Source: Dugong dugon (lineage: Eukaryota > Chordata > Mammalia > Sirenia > Dugongidae). Taken from it: a stretch of 64,000 nt of DNA. A model generated the notes under the pieces. That model was not told where the DNA came from, did no database searches, and was given only the letters and a program-made list of their open reading frames with translations. The position numbers and the translations under genes are program-made. Location of the stretch: NCBI GenBank assembly GCA_030035585.1, contig CM057462.1, positions 145,912,734-145,976,733 on the forward strand, given 5' to 3'. Of the stretch, positions 45,804-57,572 are shown piece after piece. Every line of letters starts with the position of its first letter. The first letter of the stretch is position 1.

Positions 45804-48213
45804 GATAATTAGAATTTAAAAAGTAAAAATATCATTTATAAATAGCTCCAAAAAAAATGAAATACAAAGGTATAAATCTAGAAAAACAGGTACAGGAGCT
45901 ACATGTATAAAACAATTAGTGATTTAAAAAAAGTAAGAAGATCCAAGTAAATAAGAGGTATTACATGTTTTTGTATTGGAAGCCTCAATATTTTTAAGAT
46001 GTCAATTACTCACCTTGATTTACAGATTCAAGGCAATTCAAATTAAAATCCCTACAAGCTATTTTGTATATGTTAACAAACTGATTTTAAAGTCTATATG
46101 AAAAGACGAAGGGTCTAGAATAGCCAACACAACACTGAAGAAGAAGAACAAAGTTGGAGGACATAATTTACCTGATTTGGAGACTTCATAGTAGGCTACA
46201 CAGTCAGGATAGCATGGCACTGGCGAAAAAAATAGATCAATAAAACAGAATAGACAGACAAGAAATAGAACCATACAAATATATTCAACTTATTTTTGCA
46301 AAAGCATAAAATAAATTCAGTGAATAAAGGAGAATCTTTTCAACAAATGGTATTGAAAAAATTGGACATCTTCAGCAAAAAATCATAATAAATCTAGACA
46401 CAAACCTCACAACTTACACAAAAATAATCTCAAATGGATCATACATATAAAAAGTCTCTAGGAAAAAAAATTGGATGACCTTAGACTTCCTGATGAGTTT
46501 TTAGACACAACACTAAAAGCATTGTCCATGAAAAAATGGGCTTTATTAAAAACTTTTGAAAATATGAAAAAAAAATAGAGAACATACTTGCAAATCACAT
46601 GTATAGCAAAGGACTGAATCCAAAATATCTAAAAATTTTATGACACTTAATAATAAGGAAACAAAATGCTTAATTAAAAAAAAATGGGCAAAGTTATCTC
46701 AATAAACACCTCACCAGAAAAATAAGAGTGGAAAATTAAGAATCTGAAAAAATACTCAGTACTGCTTTTCATTTTGGAAATGAGAATTAAATCAACAATG
46801 AGACACCATTACACACCTATTAGAATGGCTAGAATTAAAAAAATTTGATAATAGCAATTGCTGATGAGAACACGGAACAAGAGGAACTCTCATTCATTGG
46901 TGACGTTACTGCAAAATGGCACAGCTAGTTTGAAAGACAGTTTGGCAGTTTCTTATACAGTTAACATAGTTTTGCCATAAAATCTAATAGTCTTGTTCCT
47001 AGTTATTTTTTCAAATGATTTGAAAAACTGTATCTACTCAAAACCTGCACACAGATGTTTGTAGCAGTTTTATTTATAATCATCAGAAACTGCTTACAAC
47101 TAAGATGCCCTACAATAGGGGAACTGATAAACAAACTGTGGTACATCCATATAACAGAATACTGTGCAGCAATAGAAAGTAATGAGTTTTCAAGCCCACA
47201 AAAAGACATGGGTAAATCTGAAATGCATATTGTTAAATGAAATAAGCCAGCCTTAAAAAAAACAAAAAACGATATACTATATAATATTAATAATAGGACA
47301 TTTTGAAATAGATAAAACTATACAGAAAGGTAAAAGAGCCATGGTTTTCAGAGGTTCACAGTGGTAGAGTGTTGAGTAGGTGAAACACAGGACATTTTTA
47401 GGGCAGTGTGAATATTCTGTATGATACTGTAATGAATACATGACATTTTGCATTTGTCAAAACCCATGGAATTTTACAGCACAAAGAGTGAATCTTTACG
47501 TAAATTTAAAAATGTATATTTTTAGGATATCAAGGGATCCCAGGATGTAACGCAGAATGTGACAAAATAATCTAGATGTATTATAAATGCATGAAACAAC
47601 TTCACTGAAGGGAGGTTGCTGACCTAAGTAACTTTGTAAATGAGTATAATCTGTAACATTAAAGGCAAAAGTAACCATACATAAGTACTGTACTGTAGTT
47701 GATAATGTTTCCCATGAGGATACGGTTTAACAATTCTAAAAATATTCTACATGTACACTGAAATCAAACAGTTCAGAAAATGGATGTCAATGGTTAAAGT
47801 GGGAGGATAAGCAAGAGGAGGAGGCTAGAAAGATTCATGTGGTAATGGGATTAGAGTTAGCAACATCAGTATGAACTCATGTTTAGTGTAATATAGATAC
47901 AGATGGCCACATATAGAAATATTTATAGATATGTGTGTATACATGAGCTACTACGCATACATATATCTACCTGCTCTGTCATCTTAAGGAGTCTGGAAGA
48001 ACAAGATGCCAACAATAACTAGCACACCTAGTACCCAGATCTTGGTTTCAAATACTATTCTCCAATAAAAAGAGCCAGAGCTCCTTGAGGAAAGGGTTGA
48101 TTCTAAGAATAGGACAGGAAATATACAATATGAGTCTGGAGCATTTTGTAGTGCTAGAAAACACTGAAGAGCTCAAATAAATATATATATATGTATATAT
48201 ATATACATATATT
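45804..48213 (+). mobile_element. Ancient L1M, segment 6 of 8 (RT end, C-terminus, 3' UTR start)
   Basis: L1M continues from 37756: AATAGCTCCAAAAAAAATGAAATAC, AAGGCAATTCAAATTAAAATCCC, CACTGAAGAAGAAGAACAAAGTTGG. The C-terminal frame at 47055-47240 reads AVLFIIIRNCLQLRCPTIGE and NKLWYIHITEYCAAI. A 3' UTR follows from about 47250. A (TA)n tract closes it at 48179-48213. Confidence 0.86.
48179..48213. repeat. (TA)n tract
   Basis: ATATATATATATGTATATATATATACATATATT directly before the LTR; a simple repeat, probably length-variable. Confidence 0.92.
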
Positions 48214-48735
48214 TTTTAGTTACCTTGTACTGCTACAACAGAAATACCACAAGTGGATGGCTTCAACAAACAGAAGTTTATTCTCACAATCTAGTAGGCT
48301 AGAAGTCCGAATTCAGGGCATAAACTCCAGGGGAAGGCTTTCTCTCTCTGTCAGCTCTGGAGAAAGGTCCTAGTCCTCAATCTTCCCCAGGTCTAGGAGC
48401 TTCTCAGCGTAGGAACCTCGGATCCAAAGGACCTGCTCTGCTCCTGACCTTGCTTTCTTGGTGGTATGAGGTCCCCCTGTCTCTCTGCTCAATTCTCACT
48501 TATATCTCGAAAGAGATGATTGGCTCAAAACACAATCCAATCTTGTAGATTGAGTCTTGCCTCATGAACATAATTGCTGCTAATCCCATCTCATTAACAT
48601 CATAGAGATAGGATTTACAACACATAGGAAAATCACATCAGATGACAACATGATGGACAATCACACAATACTAGGAATCATGGCCTAGCCAAATTGATAC
48701 ACATATTTTGGGGGGACACAATTCAATTCATGACA
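48214..48735 (-). mobile_element. Solo LTR, MaLR-like
   Basis: Minus-strand LTR. The 5' end (rc of the terminal CTGTTGTAGCAGTAC-type stretch) lies near 48214-48240 and the other end CAATTCAATTCATGACA at 48719-48735. Internal landmarks ACAACAGAAATACCACAAGTGG, GGAAGGCTTTCTCTC and GACAATCACACAATACTAGG match the copies at 36582 and 50990. It is inserted in the L1M 3' UTR. Confidence 0.88.
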
Positions 48736-49382
48736 TATGGGGTTTTAGCAAAGGGTCTAGCCAACTAAAAGAGCTCACAATGGTCAAAGCTGGAACAATC
48801 TGGAAAAAAAATTAGTATTGGAGTGTAACCCAAGGTGTAAATGAAATATTTATAAGTTCATAATGATATGCATAAGTGATTGAATAAACAGATAAATGGG
48901 GAAAAATAGACAAACCCCAGGGCAAAGAATTCCAAATAATCTAGGTAGATTATTAAGGAGGTGGAACATAAATCCAACACTCCTTAAGTATGCATTGTTC
49001 ATAGTGACTTTCTTCCAAAGAGTACAGTATGGAAAGTGAGGGGTCAAAAAGAGTAACTTTAGTGGAGAAATCTGACAAATACTACCTGAAGCCAGGAGAT
49101 TAAGGTTAACATCAACAGTGATAAGCATATCGATATTATGCACCTTTGATACGCTGTGATGAAAGTGGCACTTTATCTCCGTGGTCTTCCTCCACAAGCC
49201 CTGGGCTAATTATGCGAAAAACATCAGACAGGTCTCAATTGAGGGTCATTTTACAAAATACATTACCAGTAATCCTCAAAACTATGAAGATCTTCAAAAA
49301 CAAGAAAAGTCTGAGAAACTGTCATAATAAAGTACAACCTAAGGAGAGATGATAACTACGTGTAATGTGATAACCTGTGTAT
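48736..49382 (+). mobile_element. Ancient L1M, segment 7 of 8 (long 3' UTR)
   Basis: Matches, as I recall it, the long 3' UTR of L1ME-type elements: GAGTAACTTTAGTGGAGAAATC, AGGTTAACATCAACAGTGATAAG, GATACGCTGTGATGAAAGTGGCACTTTATC, AAAACATCAGACAGGTCTC, and CTGAGAAACTGTCATAATAAAG. No coding potential is claimed; a 115-codon minus-strand frame at 48850-49197 is chance. Confidence 0.75.
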
Positions 49383-49564
49383 GGAGTCTCTGTGGAACAC
49401 TTAACCAAAAGGTTGGAGGCTTGAGTCCATCCAGAGATGCTTCAGAAGAAAAGATTTACTTCCAAAAAATCAAACACTGAAAACTCTATGGAGTACAGCT
49501 CTACTCTGACACACATGGGGTTGCCATGAGTCAAAGTGGACTCGATGGCAACTGGCTGGTTTTA
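49383..49564 (+). mobile_element. AfroSINE (long form)
   Basis: Plus-strand AfroSINE with head GGAGTCTCTGTGGAACAC, then CTTGAGTCCATCC (B-box area), the long-form insert (GAAGAAAAGATTTACTTCC), CAGCTCTACTCTGACACAC and the RTE-like tail CATGAGTCAAAGTGGACTCG. It is diverged. Confidence 0.88.
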
Positions 49565-49830
49565 TCCCGAATATGACCCTGAAACAAAAAAAAGGACACT
49601 GGAGGAAAACTGAAGAAGAAATGTGAATAAAGTATAAAGTCAAAAACCCCAAACCTATTGCCATCATTATGTATCAATATTGGTTAGTTAACTGTGACAA
49701 ATGTACCATACTAATGTAAGTTGTTAATAATAGGGGATATGGGCTATTGAGTATACAGGAACTCTCTTTACTATCTTTGCCATAATTCTATAACTCTAAA
49801 ACTATTCTAAAATTAAAAGTTTATTTAAAA
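49565..49830 (+). mobile_element. Ancient L1M, segment 8 of 8 (3' end)
   Basis: Last part of the L1ME-type 3' UTR: AAAAAAAGGACACTGGAGG, GTGACAAATGTACCATAC, AATAATAGGGGATATGGG, AGGAACTCTCTTTACTATCTTTGC and CTAAAACTATTCTAAAATTAAAAG. It closes the element near 49830. Confidence 0.82.
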
Positions 49831-50989
49831 CATACACCCTCCAGAGCTAGATATGTGTTTGTGGTTTAAAATATTAGTGAATAGACAATAATATTGCATT
49901 TCAAAAACCATTGAAATGTCTACTCTAAAGGTCTCAACTCCATTAAACTTGTAATATGCTGAAAGTACACTGCCCAAATGACATGCCCCACAATCTTTCT
50001 GAAACAATTTGTTAAACAAATTTTTATCCATAAAAACAAAACTAATGTTTGGCATTTTGTCAGGTTATGTTTTACATTGCTTTTAATTTTTATTGATTGT
50101 ATATGAAATACTTTGCAGGTTTCAGAACAGAAGTCACTTAGACGAGAAAATGACTTTTATGCTGTATATTTCCAGACATTAATAGCATCGTTTGCATGCT
50201 AAAGAAATGAAATTTTTATTCTGCTGTGGCCACCAAGGATTAATTTAATGATTCAGATAGAGTTTAGATTGTCTTCTGAGAGAGAGAAGGTTAAAAGTTA
50301 CATTTTGCTAAATATTTAAAATCTTTAACCTTTGTGGTATAGATTTCCATGACTTAAAAAAAAAAAAAAGATAGGAACTTAACACACAGTTTTAACTTGC
50401 TTGAAAAGTTTCCTTTGTAAATTCAGAGGTAATCTACAGGATTCTTTGAATTAATTCACAATATTTTCTAATATTATAATTCTGCTATGGAAGAATTTTT
50501 AACCATGCTTATTAGATTTCCCATGATTTCTGTTTTATCAAGTATAGGTGACTAGAGGAGGAATTTTACACTTGTAAAGACACCATTAGGAGCTTCTTAT
50601 ATGCCCTTTCATCTGCATTAACACATGGGACCAACTTAGAATTCACTGTTTCCGTTCCTAACTGAATGATCTTCATAGTTTTATTTCATTATTAATTTGG
50701 TTACTTGTGGAAAAAGAAATATCTTTTAATATGCATTCTTGGAACTTCTGTATTGTTAGTTGACATCTGGTATTCCCATCACAAACTGTCAAACACAGAG
50801 GCAGCCCATGTTCTAGAGGTTTTTGAAAGCAATGAACACTGTATATAGTATCAGATCATTTCTTTTATTAAATATGATCTCTTCCCACAATAAACATGTT
50901 ATTACAACAAATCTATCAAATATGCAAGCTGATTAAATATCTCTGTAAATATCTAAGGTAGTAGTCTGAGAACAATTGACTAAAACAAT
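49831..50989. other. AT-rich unique-looking sequence
   Basis: AT-rich, with no gene, RNA or named repeat visible. A poly-A run occurs at 50356-50368. Confidence 0.45.
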
Positions 50990-51460
50990 TGTCTTAGTCA
51001 TCTAGTGCGGCTCCAGCAGAAATACCACAAGTGGATGGCTTTACGAAGAGAAGTTTATTCTCTCACAGTCCAGCAGGCTACAAGTCCAAATTCAGGGCAT
51101 CAGCTCCAGAGGAACGCTTTCTCCATCGGCTCTGGAGGAAAGTCCATGTCATCAGTCTTCCTTTGGTCTGGGAGCTTCTCTGCGCAGGAACCTCAGGTCC
51201 AAAGGACGTGCTCTGCTCCCAGCACTGCCTTCTTGGTGGTATGAGGTTCCTATGTGTCTCTGCTCGCTTCTCTCTTTTATATCTCAAAATAGATTGCATT
51301 AAGACACTAATCTTGTCAACCTCATCAATATAACCTCATCACAGTGATAGAATTTACAACACATAAGGAAATCACATCAGATAACAATCATACAACACTG
51401 GGAATCATGACCCAGCCAAGCTGACAGATATTTTTGGGCAACATGACTCAATCCATAACA
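50990..51460 (-). mobile_element. Solo LTR, MaLR-like, perfect 5-bp TSD
   Basis: Minus-strand LTR of 471 bases, TGTCTTAGTCATCTAGTGC to CAATCCATAACA. ACAAT is found directly before it (50985-50989) and directly after it (51461-51465), a perfect 5-bp target-site duplication. The rc holds AGAGAATAAACTTCTC (polyadenylation signal area, about 51047-51067) and ATATAAAAGAGAGAAGCG (TATA-like, about 51265-51283). It is the cleanest LTR in the window and probably the youngest. Confidence 0.93.
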
Positions 51461-51740
51461 ACAATCTTTTGGTAGGAAAGCAAAAAAAGCAGTTTTAAGT
51501 GGGAAATTACCTTATAAAATGTGTTTTATTTTCTTTATATAAGTGCATAAGAGTATCTGGGGTTCAGCATAGAATGATAAAAGATAATAATTTAAAGTAA
51601 TATTATTCTTGATTCATTAAATTTAATACAACTCATAATGTTTCTCTTTAGTATTTCATTGAGCATTTAGAAAAGAAAGTAACACTTTTTGAGATTTGTG
51701 CTTAATTTTTTACCTTATGTTACCCAAATATATTTTATTA
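51461..51740. other. No recognised feature
   Basis: AT-rich unique-looking sequence; no gene seen. Confidence 0.4.
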
Positions 51741-51936
51741 ACCATTGTCCTGGTGGAAGCTGGTGGCTGCTGAGCTAAAGTTGATAATTCAAACCCACTC
51801 AGCGGCTCCACAGGAGAGCAACTTGGCGATCTGCTCCAGTAAAGATTACAGTCTAGAAAGCCCTACGGGGCGGTTCTACTCTCATATGGCGTCTTTATGA
51901 GTTGGAATCAACTCCACAGAACCCAATAACAACAAC
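51741..51936 (+). mobile_element. AfroSINE (long form, old)
   Basis: Plus-strand AfroSINE: TCCTGGTGGAAGCTGGTGGC head, TTGATAATTCAAACCCACTC (B-box area), GGCGATCTGCTCCAGTAAAG insert, GGGGCGGTTCTACTC and TATGAGTTGGAATCAACTCC tail with an AATAACAACAAC end. It is diverged. Confidence 0.88.
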
Positions 51937-52234
51937 ATGTTATTTTACCATTTTCACTATTTAACACATTCCTTTTTATCTTTGACTTCTTACTGAACTT
52001 ACCTTTCATTGCTACCCAGAAGACTTTCATCCTGAATCTGTCTCAGGTGGAGGTCACTCTTTCTTGCCTCCTTGCTCAACACCATTGCTTCTTCTCCACC
52101 ATTTAGCCACCACCCTCTTCCCGGACTCAAAACAGAGATTATCTACAAAATCCCAGGCCATTTTTGTATTCTGTCCAAGTCTAGACAACATTTTTACTAA
52201 TTATTATTGACATTGTTATTTTTATTATCATTTA
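51937..52234. other. No recognised feature
   Basis: Mixed unique-looking sequence; no gene seen. Confidence 0.4.
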
Positions 52235-54240
52235 TTTTTAATAATAATAGCTTTATTGAGATGTAATTCACTCACCATAAATTCATTGATTTAAAGTATA
52301 CAATTCGATGATTTTTTTGTATATTCACTAAGTTATGCAACCATCACCACAATTGATTTTAGAACATTTTCATCACCCCAAAAAGAAATCTCATACTCAT
52401 TAGCAGTCACTCCCCATTTCCCCCAAACCACCCTCCCCTTATCCCATACCCAGGCAAAACTACTTTCCGTTTCTATAGATCTGCCTTTTCTGGATATTGC
52501 ATACAATTTGAATCTTCTAATTCTTCTAATATGTGGTCTTTTGTGACTAGCTTCTTTCACTTATAATGTTTTCAAGTTTATCCATATTGTAACATGTCTT
52601 TTTTTACTTTTTTTTTTTTTTTTCATTGTCTAACAATATTCTGTGGTACTGGTATAGCTCATTTTACATGTTTGGTAGAATTCACTGGTGAAGCTATCTG
52701 GATCTGAGATTTTCTTGATGTGTAGTTTTTTTTTTTTGGTGGGGGACAGTGGGTTGTTTGTACTAACTCATTCACTTTGTTATAAATCTATTCAAATTTT
52801 CTATTTCTTCTTAAGTAAGCTTTAGTAACTGTGTCTTTCTAGGAATATGTCCATTTCATTTAAGTTATCTAATTTGTTGGCATACAATTGATCATAGTAT
52901 ACTTTTATATATATTTTTTATTGTTTCTGTGAAGTTGGTAGTTATGTTCCCTCTTTCATTCCTGATTTTAGTAATTTGAGTTTTTTCTCTTTTTAGGTTG
53001 GTCAGGCTAGGTAAGGATTGGTCAATTTTATTGATCTTTCAAGTAGCCAGCTTTTGGTTTTGTGGAATTTCTTCTTTGTTTTACCTTATCTATTTCATTA
53101 ATTTCCAGTCTAATTATTATTATTTCTTTCCTTTTGTTTAACTAGGGTTTAGTTTTCTCTTTTTTTTTCTTAATGGAAGGATAGGTTATTAATTTGAGTT
53201 CTTTATTCTTCTTTAATGTAGGCATTTATAGATAAAAGCCTCTAAATGCTGCTTTAGGTGTGTCTGATGAGTTTTGGTATGTTTTGTCTCTATTTTTATT
53301 TTATCTCAAAATGTTTTCTAGTTTCCCACGTGATTTCTTTGACCTATTGGAGTGTGTTTAATTTCTACATATTGTGAATTTCCAAATTTATTTCTATAAT
53401 TCATTTTTTTATTTATTTGATTGTAGTCAGAGAACATAATCTGTATAATTCCAATCTTTTAAATTTATTGAGACCTAGTGGATAGTCTATCCAGGAGAAT
53501 GTTCCCTGTGCATTTGAGGAGAATGTGTATTCTGCTGTTGTTGTTCTATGTATGTCTGTTAGGCCTAGTTGGTTTATAGTGTTGTTCAGGTCTTTTATTC
53601 CCTTGTTGATTGTCTGCCTAGTTCTATCCATTTAGGAAAGTGGAGTATTGAAGCCTTCGACTATTATTGTTGAATTGTCTATTTCTCCTTTTAATTCTGT
53701 CAGTTTTTGCTTCACATAATTGGGGCTCTGTTGATACATGCATATATGTTTATAATTGTTATATATTACTGACAGATTTGCCCTTTTAACAGTATAAAAT
53801 AGCTTTCTTTATCTTTCCTAACAACTGTTTTTTTTTTTTTTAAGTATATTTTGTCTGATACTAATATAGCTATTCCACCTTTCTAAAAATTTCTATTAGC
53901 ATGATACATTTCTTTCCTTTCTTTAACTTTCAACTTATTTGTATCTTTGAATGTATCTTATGACTTCTATAGACAGCCTATAATTGGATCTTGATTTTTA
54001 CCTGACAACTGTAACTTTTCATTGGATTTTTTATTCCATTTATTTTAACATTATCATTGAAATAGTTGGATTTATAACTGTCATTTTAGTTCTTGTTCTC
54101 TATATGTGTCTCTGATAAACTACCTAGCCTACATTTTAGCTTATTGCTGTCACAGAGCTAACAATCTTCCCTTAATTGTTTACCCTCTAAATCTCCATTG
54201 TTATCTTTAGAGTGTGTGTAGTCTTGAACTTACATTGTTT
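52235..54240 (-). mobile_element. Ancient antisense L1M (3' UTR, RT and endonuclease)
   Basis: The stretch 52240-52600 (TAGCTTTATTGAGATGTAATTCAC, AACCATCACCACAATTGATTTTAG) is the standard antisense 3' end of an old L1M family. From about 52660 to 54240 follows antisense ORF2: GGTAGAATTCACTGGTGAAG (rc of the DGFTGEF area), GGCCAGCTTTTGG-type linker (53048), then endonuclease, seen on the minus strand in the frame 53413-53631 (RTRQTINKGIKDLNNTINQL, TFSWIDYPLG). The RT core and C-terminus are missing between the two parts, so the element is internally deleted. Confidence 0.85.
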
Positions 54241-54949
54241 TAAATAGAGTTAGTATATTTGGTGAAAGTTTTGGAGCTTTTGTTCTTATGGAGTGCGTCT
54301 CCCCCTGGGCAAAATCTCTAAGCCATTACTGAAGGCACTGAGTGAGGGCAATAACCTCTGTTCATCTCAGTTTGCCTCTCCTTGCACTAAAAATATGTCC
54401 TATGGATGAGCTGGGTTGGAAGTAACTTAGTATAATTGGTCGGTCTACCATGCCGGGGTAGAGTGTTCACCCTATAAGTGTGCACTGGCTAGAGGAAGAA
54501 ACCTCTGACCTCTTAGCTGTACTCACCAGCAATTAAGCCTCTGCAACTTGGAGTTGGTAGGTATGAGAGCTGCTAGTGCCCTGCCCTTCCTTTGGGTTAC
54601 CATATCTCTTTACTGGAAGCTGAAAAGAGAGGGAGTACTGTTTTCTTGGCCTCATCGACCTGTAGCGGAGCTTCTGTCCAGTCAAGCTGGAATGGGGGAA
54701 GCAGAAGAAGGCAGAGGGATGTAGCTCATCTTCTGCAGACTCTCAGTGTTCTCGCCAAGTTTTAGTAGATTTTATTTGATAAATGTTTCTTCATTTAAAT
54801 GATTAATTTCTTTTATAAGGATCAGCACAAAGCTGGTTCCTATGAGGCAGAGGTTAAAGATGTCCCAAATGTCCAACTTTTCCAAACTGCTGTACCACTC
54901 CATTGTCTCCAACACCAACTATTCCTCCTCTGTCAGTACTCTCCCTTCT
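54241..54949. other. Unassigned, perhaps L1M 5' region
   Basis: GC-richer sequence directly beyond the antisense L1M endonuclease. It could be the ORF1/5' UTR of the same element or unique sequence. I see no gene. Confidence 0.3.
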
Positions 54950-55545
54950 GTCTTTGAGTTCCCTAAATTGCTATAACATCTCACAGAACTCATTAGCTGT
55001 ATCAAGAAAATTGCTCATGTGGTTGTGGAGGCCGGCAAGTCCCAAATCCATGGGTCAGGCATAGACCTCTCCTAACCCACATGGCTGCAGGAGCTGAAGA
55101 ACTCAAAGTGGCGTTCAGACCACAAGCTGCTGGCTCACAAGGCTGTAGAAACTGGCGAATCAGGCTGCTAGCCCATTGGGCTGTAGACACTGGCAAATCC
55201 CAGAATTAGCAGGTCAGAAAGCAGGCCTATAGCTCAAGTCACAAAAACCAGAGGTTAAAGAATCACAAACCAGGCTTGGGATCCAAATGCAGAGAGACAG
55301 ATCTCTGCCAGGGCATCCACACATATACCTTAAATACAGGCCACACCCAAGGGAAGGGCATAACTTGAATTAAGGGTGGGACATGAGTCACTCAGTCCTG
55401 CAAGACTATAACCCAAGACACACCCAACACCAATCCTGCCTTAGCAACATGTAGAGGTTAAGATTCGTAGCACATAAAGTGGAGGACAACCACACAAAAC
55501 TGGGAATCATGGCCTAACCTAGCTGACACCCATCTCCAACCCTCA
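54950..55545 (-). mobile_element. Diverged LTR-like sequence
   Basis: The left end (GAGTTCCCTAAATTGCTATAAC) and the right end (GACAACCACACAAAACTGGGAATCATGGCCTAACCTAGCTGACAC-type, 55483-55530) resemble the ends of the MaLR-like LTRs here, but the middle differs. It is probably a related or chimeric LTR on the minus strand. No target-site duplication was found. Confidence 0.45.
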
Positions 55546-55844
55546 TAGGTTCCATGTATCTTATTTGCATAGTTCCACCCAGTCGTTGTGTGAGTCACAA
55601 AGACCATAGCTAGAAGGGCCGCATTAAATAATTCATTGCTGTATGCCCTTAGGACAATTTTTAGAGACTTTAAATGGTTTATATGCATATATGTATATGT
55701 ATATATCTATACATTTCTGCCCTTCATTCTCATTTCACTGGAAAGCAGGATCATAGAGCTCCTTATGCAACCCTCTGGAAGTAGAATAGCTATTATTATC
55801 ATTAGTTTTGAGCCAGTCTTGCTAAGTTCTGTTCAGTGGTATCT
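55546..55844. other. No recognised feature
   Basis: Unique-looking sequence with a TATA-type repeat near 55682-55710; no gene seen. Confidence 0.4.
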
Positions 55845-56014
55845 AACCAAAAATCTCCCAAACCCATTGCTGTCTAGTCGATTCAGACTCATAGCCACCC
55901 TATAGGACAGAGCAAAGCTGCTCCATAGGGTTTCTAAGGAGTGGCTAGTAGATTCGAACTGCTGACATTTTGGTTAGCAGTTGAGCTCTTAACCACTGTG
56001 CCACCAGGGCTTCT
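55845..56014 (-). mobile_element. AfroSINE (short form)
   Basis: Minus-strand AfroSINE, with AACCCATTGCTGTCTAGTCG at the left and CTGTGCCACCAGGGCTTC at the right. TTCAGTGGTATCT (55832-55844) before it and CTCAGTGGTACT (56012-56025) after it are an imperfect target-site duplication, and the tail AACCAAAAATCTCCC is next to the left copy. Confidence 0.93.
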
Positions 56015-56269
56015 CAGTGGTACTAGGATCCTCTAAACTCACACTTTTCTTTGTCCAAGTCCAAGCATATGGTCTTGTAACAGTTCAATGCTGTTGTCTG
56101 GTTTTTCTCTTTCCTCAAACTGTTCCCAAGATAAAAAGTCTCAATCTCCCTAAAGCCTGACTTACACAGCAAACACAATTTTTAACAATTTTCTTATCTT
56201 CTTAAACATGTAAAAATATGTAGTAAATTCTTGCTATAGACAACGTATTGAAATCTTTACTTTTTTAAT
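56015..56269. other. No recognised feature
   Basis: AT-rich unique-looking sequence; no gene seen. Confidence 0.4.
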
Positions 56270-56690
56270 TACCAAATATGATTATCCTCATGGATAAACA
56301 AAATGTAGAGTATTCATACCATGAAATATTTTCAGTAATAAGAAAGAATGGAACTGATCCACACTTCAGCATAGATGAACCTCAGAAACACTATGCTAAG
56401 TGAAAGAGAACAAATGCAAAATACTACTATTGTATAATTCCATTTATATTAAATGTCTAAAATATCTACAGAGACAGAAATCAGGATAATGGTTGCCTAG
56501 GCTGGGCAAGGGAATGGAACTTACTGAAAATGGGCACTAGAAATCTTTCTGGGGTGATGGAAATGTTTTAAAAGTAAATTTTGATGGTGATTGCACGACT
56601 CTGTAAAGTTACTAAAAATCATTGAATTGTACACATAAAGGTGGTGAGTATATGGTATGCAAATTATGCCTTAATAGAGCTATTAAACAT
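56270..56690 (+). mobile_element. L1M 3' end
   Basis: Old L1M end: GGATAAACAAAATGTAGAGTATTC (ORF2 C-terminus), CTATGCTAAGTGAAAGAGAAC, TACTATTGTATAATTCCATTTAT, and the 3' UTR AATGGTTGCCTAGGCTGGG to ATTGAATTGTACACATAAAGG, ATGCCTTAATAGAGCTATT. It is 5'-truncated. Confidence 0.85.
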
Positions 56691-56699
56691 GGTAGTCTT

Positions 56700-56785
56700 A
56701 TTTGTTTCTGTAACCCCTAAATTTCCACAGTACCTAGCATATAGCGTGTTCAATAATGCGTGTTCATTGTATGAATGAATCAATC
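56700..56785 (+). mobile_element. MIR/L2 tail remnant
   Basis: CCACAGTACCTAGCATATAG followed by GTTCAATAATGCGTGTTCATTG and GAATGAATC matches the shared 3' tail of L2 LINEs and MIR SINEs. It is short, so the family cannot be settled. Confidence 0.6.
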
Positions 56786-57489
56786 ATTCAACATAAAATT
56801 CTGCTCCACATGGAGAACAACTCCCTGCCCAGATGGTAGTGGCAACAGAGTAAAGAGCACCAGGGAGCCATGGATCTGTATGTGCTTACCAGGCACTGAG
56901 AGGAAGTAATGAGTGACAAAACACACAAAATGCAGATGAAAGGAAATCAGAGACAAATCTTAACTGAGGCTAGCTCAGATAATCAAGTAGTTACTTTAGT
57001 TCAGAGTCTTCCATCCTAAACCCAACACAAATAGAGGAATGGGGTGGGGGGTCAAGGTTTGAGTGGGACATTTGCCCCTAGGCATAAATCCAAGGGACAC
57101 CACATGGCGGGGTGCAAACTTAGAGATTACCCCTGGGAGCTTGTTACCTTCCCTATGCCTCTGAACACACACCCCAATTTAAAAAGAAAGGGAGGGAAAG
57201 ATGGATGGAAAGCTGAGAGGAAAAGGCTCCAGGACTCTACTCATGCTCAGTCAAAATAATTCACTACTATCTGATTTGATATTGTTAAAATATTTAAGTT
57301 TTCATTTGAAGAAACTCTCCAAGCAAAACAAACAAAAAGTGTACAAGCAATTTGGGATAACCATATTGATCTAAATGCCAATTGATTTTAAACAAATTAT
57401 TTCCAGATTGATGTTATAGATCATTTCCTCCGAAAGCCTTCATTGTCCTCAAGGTTTGTAATATCAACCACATATCAGTTTGAGAAGCG
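56786..57489. other. No recognised feature
   Basis: Unique-looking sequence with a G-rich patch (57035-57050). The 71-codon plus frame at 57044-57259 has no motif; I do not call it a gene. Confidence 0.45.
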
Positions 57490-57572
57490 CTAGGCAAGAA
57501 CTGTCTCATTCATCATTCTACTCCTGGGAATATAGTAGGTGCTTAATAAATAGTTACTGTATGATTAAATAA
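57490..57572 (+). mobile_element. MIR/L2 tail remnant
   Basis: GGGAATATAGTAGGTGCTTAATAAATAGTT is the standard L2/MIR 3' tail pattern. Only the tail is left. Confidence 0.6.

Noticed and set aside
45436..45819. 127-codon plus frame
   Set aside because: It is antisense to the L1 5' UTR (44351-45803) and has no motif.
48850..49197. 115-codon minus frame
   Set aside because: It lies in the L1ME-like 3' UTR on the opposite strand and has no similarity I recognise.
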